A stretch of DNA of 64,000 nt, from positions 124,001 through 188,000 of the forward strand of contig NZ_JAUOPC010000004.1 of NCBI RefSeq assembly GCF_030546805.1. Reading direction: 5' to 3'. The DNA is from Cyclobacterium sp. 1_MG-2023. Lineage in GTDB: Bacteria > Bacteroidota > Bacteroidia > Cytophagales > Cyclobacteriaceae. The translations under genes were made by a program, and so were the position numbers. Below, piece by piece: positions 18,213 to 26,635 of the stretch. Within the stretch, counting starts at the first letter, position 1. Each line of letters begins with the position of its first letter. The notes below the pieces were generated by a model. The model searched no databases and was not told the DNA's origin. It saw nothing but the letters and a program-made list of their open reading frames with translations.

Positions 18213-19598
18213 TTGTTTCAAGAAAAAATTATATCACGTTTGGGAGAGTATATCATAGCATTTAGTAATTGGATTTGGGGAACCCCTTTATTGCTACTAT
18301 TGACAGGGGGCGGATTTTTTATGTTGGTTTATTCAGGTTTTATACCTTTTAGAGGGTTAAAACACGCCATGAAAGTGGTAGGTGGAAAATATGATGACCC
18401 CAACGCCTCCGGAGATATTACCTCTTTACAAGCTTTGTCCTCGGCCATTGCAGCCACTGTGGGCTTAGGAAATATCAGTGGAGTAGCCCTGGCAATAGGC
18501 ACGGGAGGGCCGGGCGCTATTTTCTGGATGTGGATTTCTGCCTTCGTAGGAATGGCTACCAAGTTTTTCACTTGTACACTTGCCATCATGTATAGGGGTA
18601 AGGATTCATCAGGACATATTCAGGGAGGGCCCATGTATGTAATCGAAGAAGGGATGGGAAAAAAATGGCGATTTCTAGCTGTGATTTTTTGTGTTGCCGG
18701 CATCATGGGGCTACTTGCAGTTTTTCAAGCCAATCAGCTGACGGAAGTATTGCGAGTGGTCATGCTTAGGCCATGGGGATTGGATTACGGTCAATCTACC
18801 CGATGGATCATTGGTATTACGATGATGATATTAGTGGCAATTGTTATATTGGGGGGTATACAAAGGATAGCAAAAGTGGCTTCGCGACTTGTTCCATTTA
18901 TGGTTACCATGTATTTCTTGGGGGTATTTGTGATTTTATATAAAAATTTAGGAGCCGTTCCTGATATGTTATGGCATATAATTGAAGATGCTTTTTCCGG
19001 AAAAGCCGTACTAGGAGGGGCCGTAGGTCAGGTTATTATTACCGGAGCAAGGAGGGCTGCATTTTCAAATGAGGCCGGCATAGGTACGGCACCTATGGTG
19101 CACGGTGCTTCCAGAACCAACGAACCGGTTCGAGAGGGGCTGATTGCCATGTTGGGTCCTTTTATAGATACAATTGTGGTTTGTACCTTGACCGCTTTGG
19201 TGATAATGGTAACAGGTGTTTGGTCATCCGGGGAACAAGACGGTGTCTTACTAACTCTGTCGGCTTTTGAAAAAGGTTTGCCGGGTATTGGCAAATATAT
19301 ATTATTGGTGGCAGTATTGGTATTTGCGCTCTCTACCATGTTCACCTATTCCTATTATGGACACAAGTGTTTTAACTACCTATTTGGTGCGGATAAGGCT
19401 GATTATTACAATTATTTTTATTTGATTACCATTGTGGTAGGTGCGGTGACCTCCTTAAAAGTGGTCATGAGTTTTGTGGATGGTTTATATGCCATTATGG
19501 CTTTCCCGACCATGCTTTCCGCGATTTATCTTTCTCCAAAAGTTATCGCAGCGACAAAAGATTATTTTAAAAGGATGAAAATATTGGACAAGCAATGA
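18213..19598 (+). CDS. Sodium/proton:alanine (or glycine) symporter, AGCS family
   Basis: 461 residues with about 10-11 membrane helices. AGCS signatures include GATVGLGNISGVALAIGTGGPG-type TM3 (seen at residues ~80-110), FSNEAGIGTAPMVHGASRTNEPVREG-type loop, and the conserved TYSYYGHKCFNYLFG near the C terminus. Members take up alanine, glycine or related amino acids with Na+ or H+. The start is TTG at 18213, preceded by GAAGG; no ATG fits the N terminus as well. Its stop overlaps the glycerate kinase start by 4 bases, so the two are co-translated. Confidence 0.9.
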   Translation: MFQEKIISRLGEYIIAFSNWIWGTPLLLLLTGGGFFMLVYSGFIPFRGLKHAMKVVGGKYDDPNASGDITSLQALSSAIAATVGLGNISGVALAIGTGGPGAIFWMWISAFVGMATKFFTCTLAIMYRGKDSSGHIQGGPMYVIEEGMGKKWRFLAVIFCVAGIMGLLAVFQANQLTEVLRVVMLRPWGLDYGQSTRWIIGITMMILVAIVILGGIQRIAKVASRLVPFMVTMYFLGVFVILYKNLGAVPDMLWHIIEDAFSGKAVLGGAVGQVIITGARRAAFSNEAGIGTAPMVHGASRTNEPVREGLIAMLGPFIDTIVVCTLTALVIMVTGVWSSGEQDGVLLTLSAFEKGLPGIGKYILLVAVLVFALSTMFTYSYYGHKCFNYLFGADKADYYNYFYLITIVVGAVTSLKVVMSFVDGLYAIMAFPTMLSAIYLSPKVIAATKDYFKRMKILDKQ

Positions 19599-20701
19599 AC
19601 TGGTTGATCGCACCTAACGCCTTTAAAGGAAGTCTGGAAGCTGATGAGGCTTCAGAGATAATTCGTGACCTGATCCAGCGTAGGAACGAAGATGACAATA
19701 TAGTCACAGCTCCTATTGCAGATGGTGGTGACGGAACTTGTTATCTCCTGAATCAACATTTGGGTTTGGCTAAGCATTATACAGAAGTCAGTGATCCCAT
19801 TGGGAGACCTATTCAGGGATTTTATGGCTACGAGTCGGCTACCGATTCTGCTTATCTTGATGTTTCCACAGTCTCAGGGATCAAGTGGTTGAAGCCAAAT
19901 GAGTTGGACCCCTGGAAATGTAGTACCTATGGTACCGGGGAATTAATTCGAGAGGCCCTAGAAAAAGGCGTAAAAAATATCGTTTTGGGCTTGGGGGGAA
20001 GTGCCACGGTAGATATGGGAACAGGGATCTTGGCTGCCTTAGGAGTCCAGTTTCTAGACAAGAGAAGTGACGAATTGGCACTTTTTAGTCCTGATTTTTT
20101 AGCTAAAATAGAAGCTATACAAATCAAAGAAAAACTTCCTGACCTGTCATTTACATGCCTTTGTGATGTTAGCAATCCTTTCTTAGGTGATCGAGGCGCT
20201 ATTCCGGTTTTTGGTCCTCAAAAAGGCTTAAGAAACGAAGATCAACCGAAGTTTGTGGAGGCAGCTAAAAAAGTTTACCAGCTTTTTGAAAAAGCAAAAG
20301 GAAGTGAAATTCAAGACCAAGCTTGTTTTGGTGCAGCCGGAGGTATAGCGCTTGGCTTAAGTTCTTTTTTTCCTACAAAGATGGCACAAGGAGCTCATTT
20401 CTTCTTTGATAAAATTGAAATGTCTCAAAAGATTGCAGGAGCAGATGTGGTTATTACCGGAGAAGGTAGATATGACAACCAGTCTGCCGATGGTAAAGGA
20501 AGTTATGAATTGCTTCAACTTGCCCGTACCCAAGGGAAAAAAGTGTGGTTGATTACTTCCGGAAATGAAGCAGATGAGGCAGGATTTGATGAGGTAATTA
20601 AGTTGGCAGATTTGGATTTTAATCTTCCCAATATTCATGAAAGGGCAGCAAAAAATTTGATATTATCGTTGGGGAATAAGCTGGGTGAAAAAGGTTTTTA
20701 G
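19595..20701 (+). CDS. Glycerate kinase, GarK/GlxK type
   Basis: 368 residues, family-typical. It starts MNWLIAPNAFKGSLEADEA, followed by PIADGGDGT, VLGLGGSATVDMGTGILAALG and the late motif GEGRYDNQS, all hallmarks of the type-1 glycerate kinase family. The enzyme phosphorylates D-glycerate, generally to 2-phosphoglycerate, feeding glycolysis from serine, glyoxylate or sugar-acid breakdown. Coupling to the AGCS symporter (ATGA overlap) suggests that an imported amino acid such as serine could be routed to glycerate, but no transaminase or reductase is next to them. Confidence 0.9.
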   Translation: MNWLIAPNAFKGSLEADEASEIIRDLIQRRNEDDNIVTAPIADGGDGTCYLLNQHLGLAKHYTEVSDPIGRPIQGFYGYESATDSAYLDVSTVSGIKWLKPNELDPWKCSTYGTGELIREALEKGVKNIVLGLGGSATVDMGTGILAALGVQFLDKRSDELALFSPDFLAKIEAIQIKEKLPDLSFTCLCDVSNPFLGDRGAIPVFGPQKGLRNEDQPKFVEAAKKVYQLFEKAKGSEIQDQACFGAAGGIALGLSSFFPTKMAQGAHFFFDKIEMSQKIAGADVVITGEGRYDNQSADGKGSYELLQLARTQGKKVWLITSGNEADEAGFDEVIKLADLDFNLPNIHERAAKNLILSLGNKLGEKGF

Positions 20702-21109
20702 GAAGAATGTTTTTTTATGTAATCAATTATATGAAAAGGCTTTTTTAATATTTGAAGGCCAGAATTTGATTTGTGAAAAATATTATTTGATAATTTTTTA
20801 TTTAATATTAAATAGTGCAGCATTGAATGCTATATTTAAGGGAAGATATAGCCTACAATCGAGGGGCTGATCTAACCGTAAATTTTTGATTTTGTATGAA
20901 TTATCGAAAAATCCTTTATTTTTATAAATAATACCAAAGTTTTCAAAAGAATGTTTATGGTATTTAAGTAAATAATATAAAAGATATAGCTGAAATAGTT
21001 ATGATTTCATTTTATAAATTCATTTAATTCAACACAGAAAGTTGGGCTTAAAATGTAAATTATGGCTAGAAAAGTTTATATTTCATAATTGTAATGCGTT
21101 TTTTTTAAT
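20702..21109. other. AT-rich intergenic region before the hybrid kinase
   Basis: About 400 bases at very low GC. A short frame overlapping the glycerate kinase end (to 20870) has no family features and poor composition, so I do not call it a gene. No terminator with a clear T-tract seen. It probably holds the promoter of the kinase. Confidence 0.5.
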
Positions 21110-23749
21110 ATGCTATCATCGTTGAATTTGAATACTTTATTGGTTTTGTTAGTGGTGGTAGCCATTGCTCCGGTCATACTTATATTTTTTTTAAAAAAGG
21201 AAGTTCATGGCAAAGCAGCTTCTTATTTTTCAGGTTTAATGGTTGCCTGTTTTGTTTATAGCATTTCAAATGTTTTTGAACTTTCAATGACAAGTGTTTT
21301 CAGTAAGTTATTGATGCTGAAATCAATGTATATTGGGGCTGTGTCTTTTGCGCCATTGGTATTGTTATTTACACTGATATATACTGAGCGAGAAAAGTGG
21401 ATTACATCCAGGAGACTATTTTTATTGTTTGTCGTTCCAATTTTTAATCTCTTATTGGTATGGACCAACGATTATCACACTTATTTTTATAGCTCATTTG
21501 AACTTGTAAATAGAGGTGAAATTATGATGATGGTAACAGGCAAAGGTTTTGGTTATTGGCTCCATCAATCTTATACTTTGTTTTTATTGTTTGTCAGTCT
21601 TTATCTTTTATTGATAAGAATCAGGGAAGTGCCCCCTGTGGATTATAAGCAGATTTTTATGGTGATTTTAGGGCTTTGTTTCCCATTTTTGGTTTATATA
21701 TTGTATTTAACTATCCAAGGCCCCATACTTATCGATTTCATTACCTTTAGTTTTCTTGGTACAGGAGCATTTTTTTACTTGGGTTTGACGCGTTACAATC
21801 TATTTAAAATTGCCCCCATTGCTTATAGAACCCTATTTGACAATATGCAGGAGGGAGTATTGGTTTCTGATACATCAGGAGGTTTAATCACCCTAAACCT
21901 TGCTGCTGCCAATATGCTGGAGCTGAAAACCATCAATCAAAAATTAGCGCTAAAAGTCATAGAAAAAGGCTGGCCTGAAATTAATGAACTTCTTACCTGT
22001 TCTGAAGAATACAGAATGATAGAGTTTTCATGTAAAAAGAATGAAATTTTAAATTGGTATTTGGTTTCAAAATCTTCAATTAAGGGACAGAATAGACAGG
22101 TAGTAGGGAGCATAATATTGGTGCGTGATATTACTCAAGAGAAACTCTTTCAGTTTGAAATACAAAGATCACGGGAAGAGGCGGAAGAAGCGAATCGTGC
22201 TAAAAGTGAATTTTTAGCCAATATGAGTCACGAGATAAGAACTCCATTGAATGGAGTGATAGGTTTTACCGAGCTATTGTCCAATACAAAATTAAATGGG
22301 CAACAAATAAAATATGCCAATACCGCCTTAAATTCTGCCAATGCTTTACTTGATCTTATAAATGATATTCTTGATCTGGCAAAAATTGAATCGGGAAAAT
22401 CTGATACAAATATTCATCAGCTTGATCTTTATGAGTTTTTAGAAACCATCTTAGATGTTTTAAGTTTTCAGGCACACAAAAAAGGGTTGGAATTAATTCT
22501 TGATTTAGATCCCCGAATTGGAAATCTTGTGGAAGCCGATGAATTGAAATTGAAGCAGGTGCTGATCAATTTATTAAACAATGCCTTGAAGTTTACAAAT
22601 AAAGGGCAAGTGATATTGAAACTGACCCTGCTGGATTCACCTAAAGAGGATAGCAAAGATAAGCTAAGGATTCGATTTTCTGTAAAGGATAGTGGCATTG
22701 GAATTCCTAAAGAAAAGCAAGAATTAATCTTTGAGGCCTTCTCTCAGGCAGATTCCTCAACTACAAAAAAGTTTGGCGGAACGGGTTTAGGATTAACCAT
22801 ATCCAATAAACTACTTAAATTATTGGACAGTTCGATTCAATTGGAGAGCGAATTGGGTAAGGGAAGTGAATTTTTCTTTGACTTGGATCTAATAGCTGAT
22901 GACACAAATGGTGTTAGAGAGGATTTGAGTGAACTAGGAGAGGTATTGGTAGTAGATGCCAATGAAATCTCAGGAAATGTTATCAAATCCTATTGTGAAA
23001 CCTTTGGTATAAAAGTAACCCATACCCCGGTTATTACTGATGGGTTCTCTGCCCTAGAGAAAAACCCAAATATAGGTCTGGTGATTTTTAATAACTCCAT
23101 CTTGGGAAGCAATAGTGTTTGGACCATGCAAAAAATGATGGATGTGGTAGGGCAAAGAACATCAAAAGTGAATTTTATCGCAGCTGTGGAAAGCATAGAG
23201 CAAGAAATGGTTGTGAAAAATTACAATTCCATCGGCTGTGAGGATATTCTTTATAAGCCTGTCACTCCAAATAAATTAAAAAATCTATTAAATAGCCTGT
23301 TGAAAAACAACAAAGAGCGTTCCTCTGTAAACCCCAAGGAAAATGGGAAAGCTTTAGTTTCAAGTGTTGAGGAGCCTTTTCGCCTATTAATTGCGGAAGA
23401 CAATTCAGTGAACCGAATGTTAGTAAAAATTTATATGCAGAAGATGGACCCCAATGCCATCATAATTGAAGCTGATGACGGAGAGGAAGCTTTGGGAATT
23501 ATCCGAGAAAACTCAAATCTTGATTTGATAATTACTGACATCAATATGCCAAAGCTAGATGGTTATGAATTGCTTAAGGCCGTAAAGGCTTTACCTGGCA
23601 CTAGCCACATTCCTATAGTTGGCTTTACCGCAAATGCCTTTAAAGATGAAATCAATGAAACAAAGAATGCAGCATTTGATGGGTTTCTTACTAAGCCGGT
23701 GGTACAGGAGAAATTCCAAAAAACAATCAGCAAGTGGCTAAAAAAATAA
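21110..23749 (+). CDS. Hybrid sensor histidine kinase with 7TM sensor, PAS and two receiver domains
   Basis: 879 residues. An N-terminal seven-helix membrane region (about 5-230, 7TM histidine-kinase N-terminal type) is followed by a PAS-like region (about 240-350). HisKA has His374 in NMSHEIRTPLNGVIGF, and HATPase has NLLNNALKFTN, DSGIGIP and GTGLGLTIS. The first receiver (about 605-720) lacks the phospho-acceptor: the expected Asp position reads IFNNS (Asn661/662). The second receiver (about 738-860) is canonical with EDN, Asp810 in ITDINMPKLDG and the Lys in LTKPV. There is no output domain, so it presumably phosphorelays to a distant HPt or partner regulator. Monocistronic. Confidence 0.9.
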   Translation: MLSSLNLNTLLVLLVVVAIAPVILIFFLKKEVHGKAASYFSGLMVACFVYSISNVFELSMTSVFSKLLMLKSMYIGAVSFAPLVLLFTLIYTEREKWITSRRLFLLFVVPIFNLLLVWTNDYHTYFYSSFELVNRGEIMMMVTGKGFGYWLHQSYTLFLLFVSLYLLLIRIREVPPVDYKQIFMVILGLCFPFLVYILYLTIQGPILIDFITFSFLGTGAFFYLGLTRYNLFKIAPIAYRTLFDNMQEGVLVSDTSGGLITLNLAAANMLELKTINQKLALKVIEKGWPEINELLTCSEEYRMIEFSCKKNEILNWYLVSKSSIKGQNRQVVGSIILVRDITQEKLFQFEIQRSREEAEEANRAKSEFLANMSHEIRTPLNGVIGFTELLSNTKLNGQQIKYANTALNSANALLDLINDILDLAKIESGKSDTNIHQLDLYEFLETILDVLSFQAHKKGLELILDLDPRIGNLVEADELKLKQVLINLLNNALKFTNKGQVILKLTLLDSPKEDSKDKLRIRFSVKDSGIGIPKEKQELIFEAFSQADSSTTKKFGGTGLGLTISNKLLKLLDSSIQLESELGKGSEFFFDLDLIADDTNGVREDLSELGEVLVVDANEISGNVIKSYCETFGIKVTHTPVITDGFSALEKNPNIGLVIFNNSILGSNSVWTMQKMMDVVGQRTSKVNFIAAVESIEQEMVVKNYNSIGCEDILYKPVTPNKLKNLLNSLLKNNKERSSVNPKENGKALVSSVEEPFRLLIAEDNSVNRMLVKIYMQKMDPNAIIIEADDGEEALGIIRENSNLDLIITDINMPKLDGYELLKAVKALPGTSHIPIVGFTANAFKDEINETKNAAFDGFLTKPVVQEKFQKTISKWLKK

Positions 23750-23770
23750 TTACGCAGAAACAACAGGGAT

Positions 23771-23803
23771 AAAAAAAGGAGCTGATACCAAGTATCAACT
23801 CCT
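23771..23803 (-). terminator. Terminator of the MarR-reductase-ferredoxin unit
   Basis: A 12-bp hairpin with one mismatch (23777-23788 with 23792-23803, loop CAA). On the minus strand it is followed by seven T (A-run at 23771-23777). It lies between the convergent kinase and ferredoxin genes. Confidence 0.8.
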
Positions 23804-23811
23804 CACATTAT

Positions 23812-24132
23812 TTAATTGTCTTCTCCTCTGAGCTTGATAACAGCTCCTTCCAATTCATCACTAATTCTTACCTGACATGCCAGTCGGCTGGTAGGGTAAT
23901 ATTCAGGAAGGGCTTCCAATTGGTCCAATTCTACATCGGTAGCATCGCCTAGGCCATCCTTACCTTCTAATACTTCAACATGACAGGTAGCACAAAGGGC
24001 CATTCCCCCACATGTTGCCAAAACCGGATATTCGGATGCTTTTAATATTTCCATTAAACTCAAGCCCATATCATCCGGGGCTTCAATAGGCTGGCGATTG
24101 CCAGCGTGATCTTCTACTGTAAATGTAACCAT
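23812..24132 (-). CDS. [2Fe-2S] ferredoxin, adrenodoxin type
   Basis: 106 residues. The ligand cysteines follow the adrenodoxin/ISC pattern C-x5-C-x2-C...C (Cys41, Cys47, Cys50, Cys86; segment TCGGMALCATCHVEV and later RLACQV). It serves as a low-potential one-electron carrier. The gene lies 15 bases after a ferredoxin-NADP reductase on the same strand, making that enzyme its probable reductant. Its downstream acceptor is not encoded nearby. Confidence 0.92.
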   Translation of the reverse strand: MVTFTVEDHAGNRQPIEAPDDMGLSLMEILKASEYPVLATCGGMALCATCHVEVLEGKDGLGDATDVELDQLEALPEYYPTSRLACQVRISDELEGAVIKLRGEDN

Positions 24133-24147
24133 TTTGCAAAAGTACGA

Positions 24148-25152
24148 TTAAAATGTATTTACACCATTAACGGTAGTATATTTAAAGCTTAATTTTTGAT
24201 CAGGGTACACAAACTTAAATGCAGAATGCATCATTATCGCAGCTTCATGAAACCCACAGAGGATCAATTTCAATTTACCGGGATAAGTGTTGATATCTCC
24301 AATAGCATATATCCTGTCCACACCGGTAGAATAATCCCTGGTATCCACTTCAATTGCATTTTTGTCTATGGTTAATCCCCAATCGGCAATTGGTCCCAGT
24401 TTAGGGCTTAAGCCAAATAATGGGATCAGGTAATCTGTTTCAATCTGAAATTTAGACTTGCTTTTATCTTCCAAGTATACCGTGTCCAAATGTCCATTAC
24501 CTCCTAGCTTTTTAAGATTAGTAGATAGGATAAGGTCGATCTTACCCTCATTGGCCAGATCAAAAACTTTTGATGCGGAATCAGGAGCACCTCTAAAAGT
24601 TTCATTTCTATGTACTAGGGTAACCTTCTCAGCAACGTCAGACAAGTAAATGGCCCAATCAAGTGCAGAATCTCCACCACCGGCCAAAATAACCTTTTTA
24701 TCTCTGAATTGCTCAGGGTTCTTTACCATATAGGTAACGCCTTTTCCTTCAAACTCGGCAAGGTTTTCCAAAGCTGGTTTCCTTGGCTCGAAACAGCCTA
24801 ATCCTCCGGCAATGATGATTACCTGAGCATGAACCTGAGTTTTGTCATTTGTGGTGACAACATAGGAGCCGTCAGTTTGCTTGCTTAAATGGTCAACACG
24901 CTCTCCTAAAGAAAAAGTAGGTTTAAAAGGTTTGATTTGCTCCATTAAATTGTCTACCAGTTCCTGGGCTTTTACCTCAGGATATCCAGGTATGTCATAA
25001 ATAGGCTTTTGTGGATAGATCTCCGAAAGTTGTCCTCCTACTTGCGGCAAGGCATCTATCAGATGACAACGCATCTTTAATAAACCTGCTTCAAAGACAG
25101 CAAATAAGCCAACCGGGCCTGCTCCAATTATGCAAATGTCAGTAGTAATCAT
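24148..25152 (-). CDS. Ferredoxin-NADP(+) reductase, thioredoxin-reductase-like (YumC type)
   Basis: 334 residues. It has an N-terminal FAD site IIGAGPVGLFAVFEAG with the following DALPQVGGQLSEIYPQ loop, an NADPH site AGGGDSALDWAIYL, and a C-terminal YAIGDINTYPG flavin contact. It has the TrxR fold but lacks the redox CxxC, which defines the bacterial type-2 ferredoxin-NADP reductases. It transfers electrons between NADPH and the adjacent ferredoxin. It lies 94 bases downstream of marR on the same strand, with its own TATATTTG -7 element. Confidence 0.9.
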   Translation of the reverse strand: MITTDICIIGAGPVGLFAVFEAGLLKMRCHLIDALPQVGGQLSEIYPQKPIYDIPGYPEVKAQELVDNLMEQIKPFKPTFSLGERVDHLSKQTDGSYVVTTNDKTQVHAQVIIIAGGLGCFEPRKPALENLAEFEGKGVTYMVKNPEQFRDKKVILAGGGDSALDWAIYLSDVAEKVTLVHRNETFRGAPDSASKVFDLANEGKIDLILSTNLKKLGGNGHLDTVYLEDKSKSKFQIETDYLIPLFGLSPKLGPIADWGLTIDKNAIEVDTRDYSTGVDRIYAIGDINTYPGKLKLILCGFHEAAIMMHSAFKFVYPDQKLSFKYTTVNGVNTF

Positions 25153-25202
25153 CTTTTAGTCGATTTTTATGTGTTAACCTCTTTAAAAGTCAATAGTTTG
25201 TA

Positions 25203-25232
25203 CAAATATAGTTAGTATAACAACTAATGTTA
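25203..25232 (-). promoter_or_regulatory. Promoter -7 element and palindrome upstream of the reductase gene
   Basis: On the gene strand a TATATTTG element (25210 to 25203) matches the Bacteroidota TANNTTTG -7 consensus. Immediately upstream lies a palindrome TAACA-ACTAA-TGTTA (25218-25232), of a size suited to a MarR dimer. Binding by the neighbouring MarR is inference. Confidence 0.5.
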
Positions 25233-25246
25233 AGTAACTGTTATAA

Positions 25247-25681
25247 TTATTCTGCTAGATTATTGTAAATCGTGTTTAGTATTCGCTTAAATTCTTGAAA
25301 ATCTTTCTCATCGAGATTTTCCCAAGCCTTTTGCCTGATGTTTGCAATTTGAGGTTTTAGGTCTTTTACCTTGTCTTTCCCCTCTTGCGTGAGATGCAAT
25401 TGATAGCTTCTCCTGTCTTCAGGATGCTGTACCCTTTCCAGATAACCTTTCTTACAAAGAATATCTACTATTCTTGTTAAGGTAGGGTGATCTTTAAAAA
25501 CCAAATGGGCCAACTCTGTTTGGCTAAGGCGCTCATTCTCATTTAAATTCTTTAAGACCAGCCATTGGTCCACCGTAATGTCAAATTCTTTTAATTTGAA
25601 CTTTTGCTGTGCGTATTGCTTGACCTTCCTTGCGGTCCTGTCCAGCAAAAATGAATACCTACTAAACTGCTCGTATGTCAT
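25247..25681 (-). CDS. MarR-family winged-helix transcriptional regulator
   Basis: 144 residues. Helical N terminus, then a winged helix with the recognition part SQTELAHLVFKDHPTLTRIVDILCKKGYLERVQHPEDRRSYQLHLT (residues ~60-105 read as a whole); the DxRS wing motif is intact. These dimeric repressors respond to small ligands or oxidants. Its gene precedes the reductase and ferredoxin genes, so it likely controls that redox pair and possibly itself. Cysteine is present in ILCKKG at the end of the recognition helix, which could sense oxidants, though this is not shown. Confidence 0.88.
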   Translation of the reverse strand: MTYEQFSRYSFLLDRTARKVKQYAQQKFKLKEFDITVDQWLVLKNLNENERLSQTELAHLVFKDHPTLTRIVDILCKKGYLERVQHPEDRRSYQLHLTQEGKDKVKDLKPQIANIRQKAWENLDEKDFQEFKRILNTIYNNLAE

Positions 25682-25698
25682 GCCAATAATTAGTACGA

Positions 25699-25706
25699 CA
25701 AATATA
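25699..25706 (-). promoter_or_regulatory. Putative -7 element of marR
   Basis: TATATTTG on the gene strand, a perfect TANNTTTG match, 18 bases upstream of the marR start. It implies a very short leader. The TTAGTA-N2-ACAA neighbourhood resembles the region upstream of the reductase gene, which could reflect a shared operator. Confidence 0.45.
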
Positions 25707-25849
25707 ATTAATATTTTAAATACAATCCCAACAAACCCTATAAAAAAGATAGGAATTGTTGAATAATAAATAATTTCTTAAAAATTAAGCTGATTTGGCT
25801 CGTCAATTTTATAATTTTATACGCAAGACAATTTCTAAATACAACCAAC

Positions 25850-26635
25850 ATGAACATAGATTTAAAAGGATATCGAGCAGTAGTAGGGGGGGCAACCAGT
25901 GGGCTTGGACTGGCAACAGCCCAACAATTGGCAAAATGTGGGGCCTCAGTAACCTTAATAGCTAGAAATAAAGAAAAATTAGCGGAGACGGTTCGATCCT
26001 TGGACAATAGTGCAAACCAAGATCATCAAAGTTTGGCCGTTGATTTTTTAGATTTCGAATCCTTTAAAGCGGAAACTGAAAAATTTTTTACCGGAAAGAA
26101 AGTTGATATTTTGGTTAACAATACCAATGGACCGGAAGCCGGTTCTGTCCTTCAAAAAACTACTGAGAATTACCAACAAGCATTTGATCTGCTTTTCAAA
26201 ACCTACCATCACTTGAGCCATCTGTTGTTGGGAGCGATGCAGGAAAGAGGTTTCGGAAGAATCTTGAATGTTTCCTCAGTAACAGTGAAGGAACCCATCC
26301 CAAACCTTATTCTGTCCAATACCATGCGTACCGCGGTAGTGAGTTGGGCCAAATCTTTATCAAGGGAAGTAGCGCCTTTCGGTGTAACTGTGAATACCAT
26401 ACTCACCGGTTCTTTTGAAACGGAAAGGATTGAATCGATTATCAAAAACCAATCAAAGGAATCAGGGGTGGATTTTGAAAAATTGCTACAGCAGAAAAAA
26501 GAGGCTATTCCTGCCAAAAGATTTGGCCAACCTGAAGAGTACGGTTATCTCGTGGCCTTTTTGGCTTCACCTTATGCGGCATATATTAACGGGGCAAGCA
26601 TTCCAATCGATGGAGCAGCTTTGAATTGCTTATAA
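25850..26635 (+). CDS. SDR-fold oxidoreductase, atypical (no YxxxK)
   Basis: 261 residues. The Rossmann motif is GGATSGLGLATA (TGxxxGxG type), then an NNTNGP strand, the catalytic-Ser position NVSSV, and a C-terminal IPIDGAALN segment as in FabG-like enzymes. The expected YxxxK is replaced by LILSNTMRTAV, so the Tyr and Lys are absent. This is a known SDR subgroup with the SN..R pattern, whose chemistry is uncertain. It stands alone, divergent from marR and convergent with the cytochrome gene, with which it shares a 6-base overlap (TTATAA) containing both stop codons. Confidence 0.85.
   Translation: MNIDLKGYRAVVGGATSGLGLATAQQLAKCGASVTLIARNKEKLAETVRSLDNSANQDHQSLAVDFLDFESFKAETEKFFTGKKVDILVNNTNGPEAGSVLQKTTENYQQAFDLLFKTYHHLSHLLLGAMQERGFGRILNVSSVTVKEPIPNLILSNTMRTAVVSWAKSLSREVAPFGVTVNTILTGSFETERIESIIKNQSKESGVDFEKLLQQKKEAIPAKRFGQPEEYGYLVAFLASPYAAYINGASIPIDGAALNCL

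Noticed and set aside
20685-20870. Short frame overlapping the glycerate kinase end
   Set aside because: Out-of-frame, Phe/Ile/Tyr-rich AT composition, no start context.
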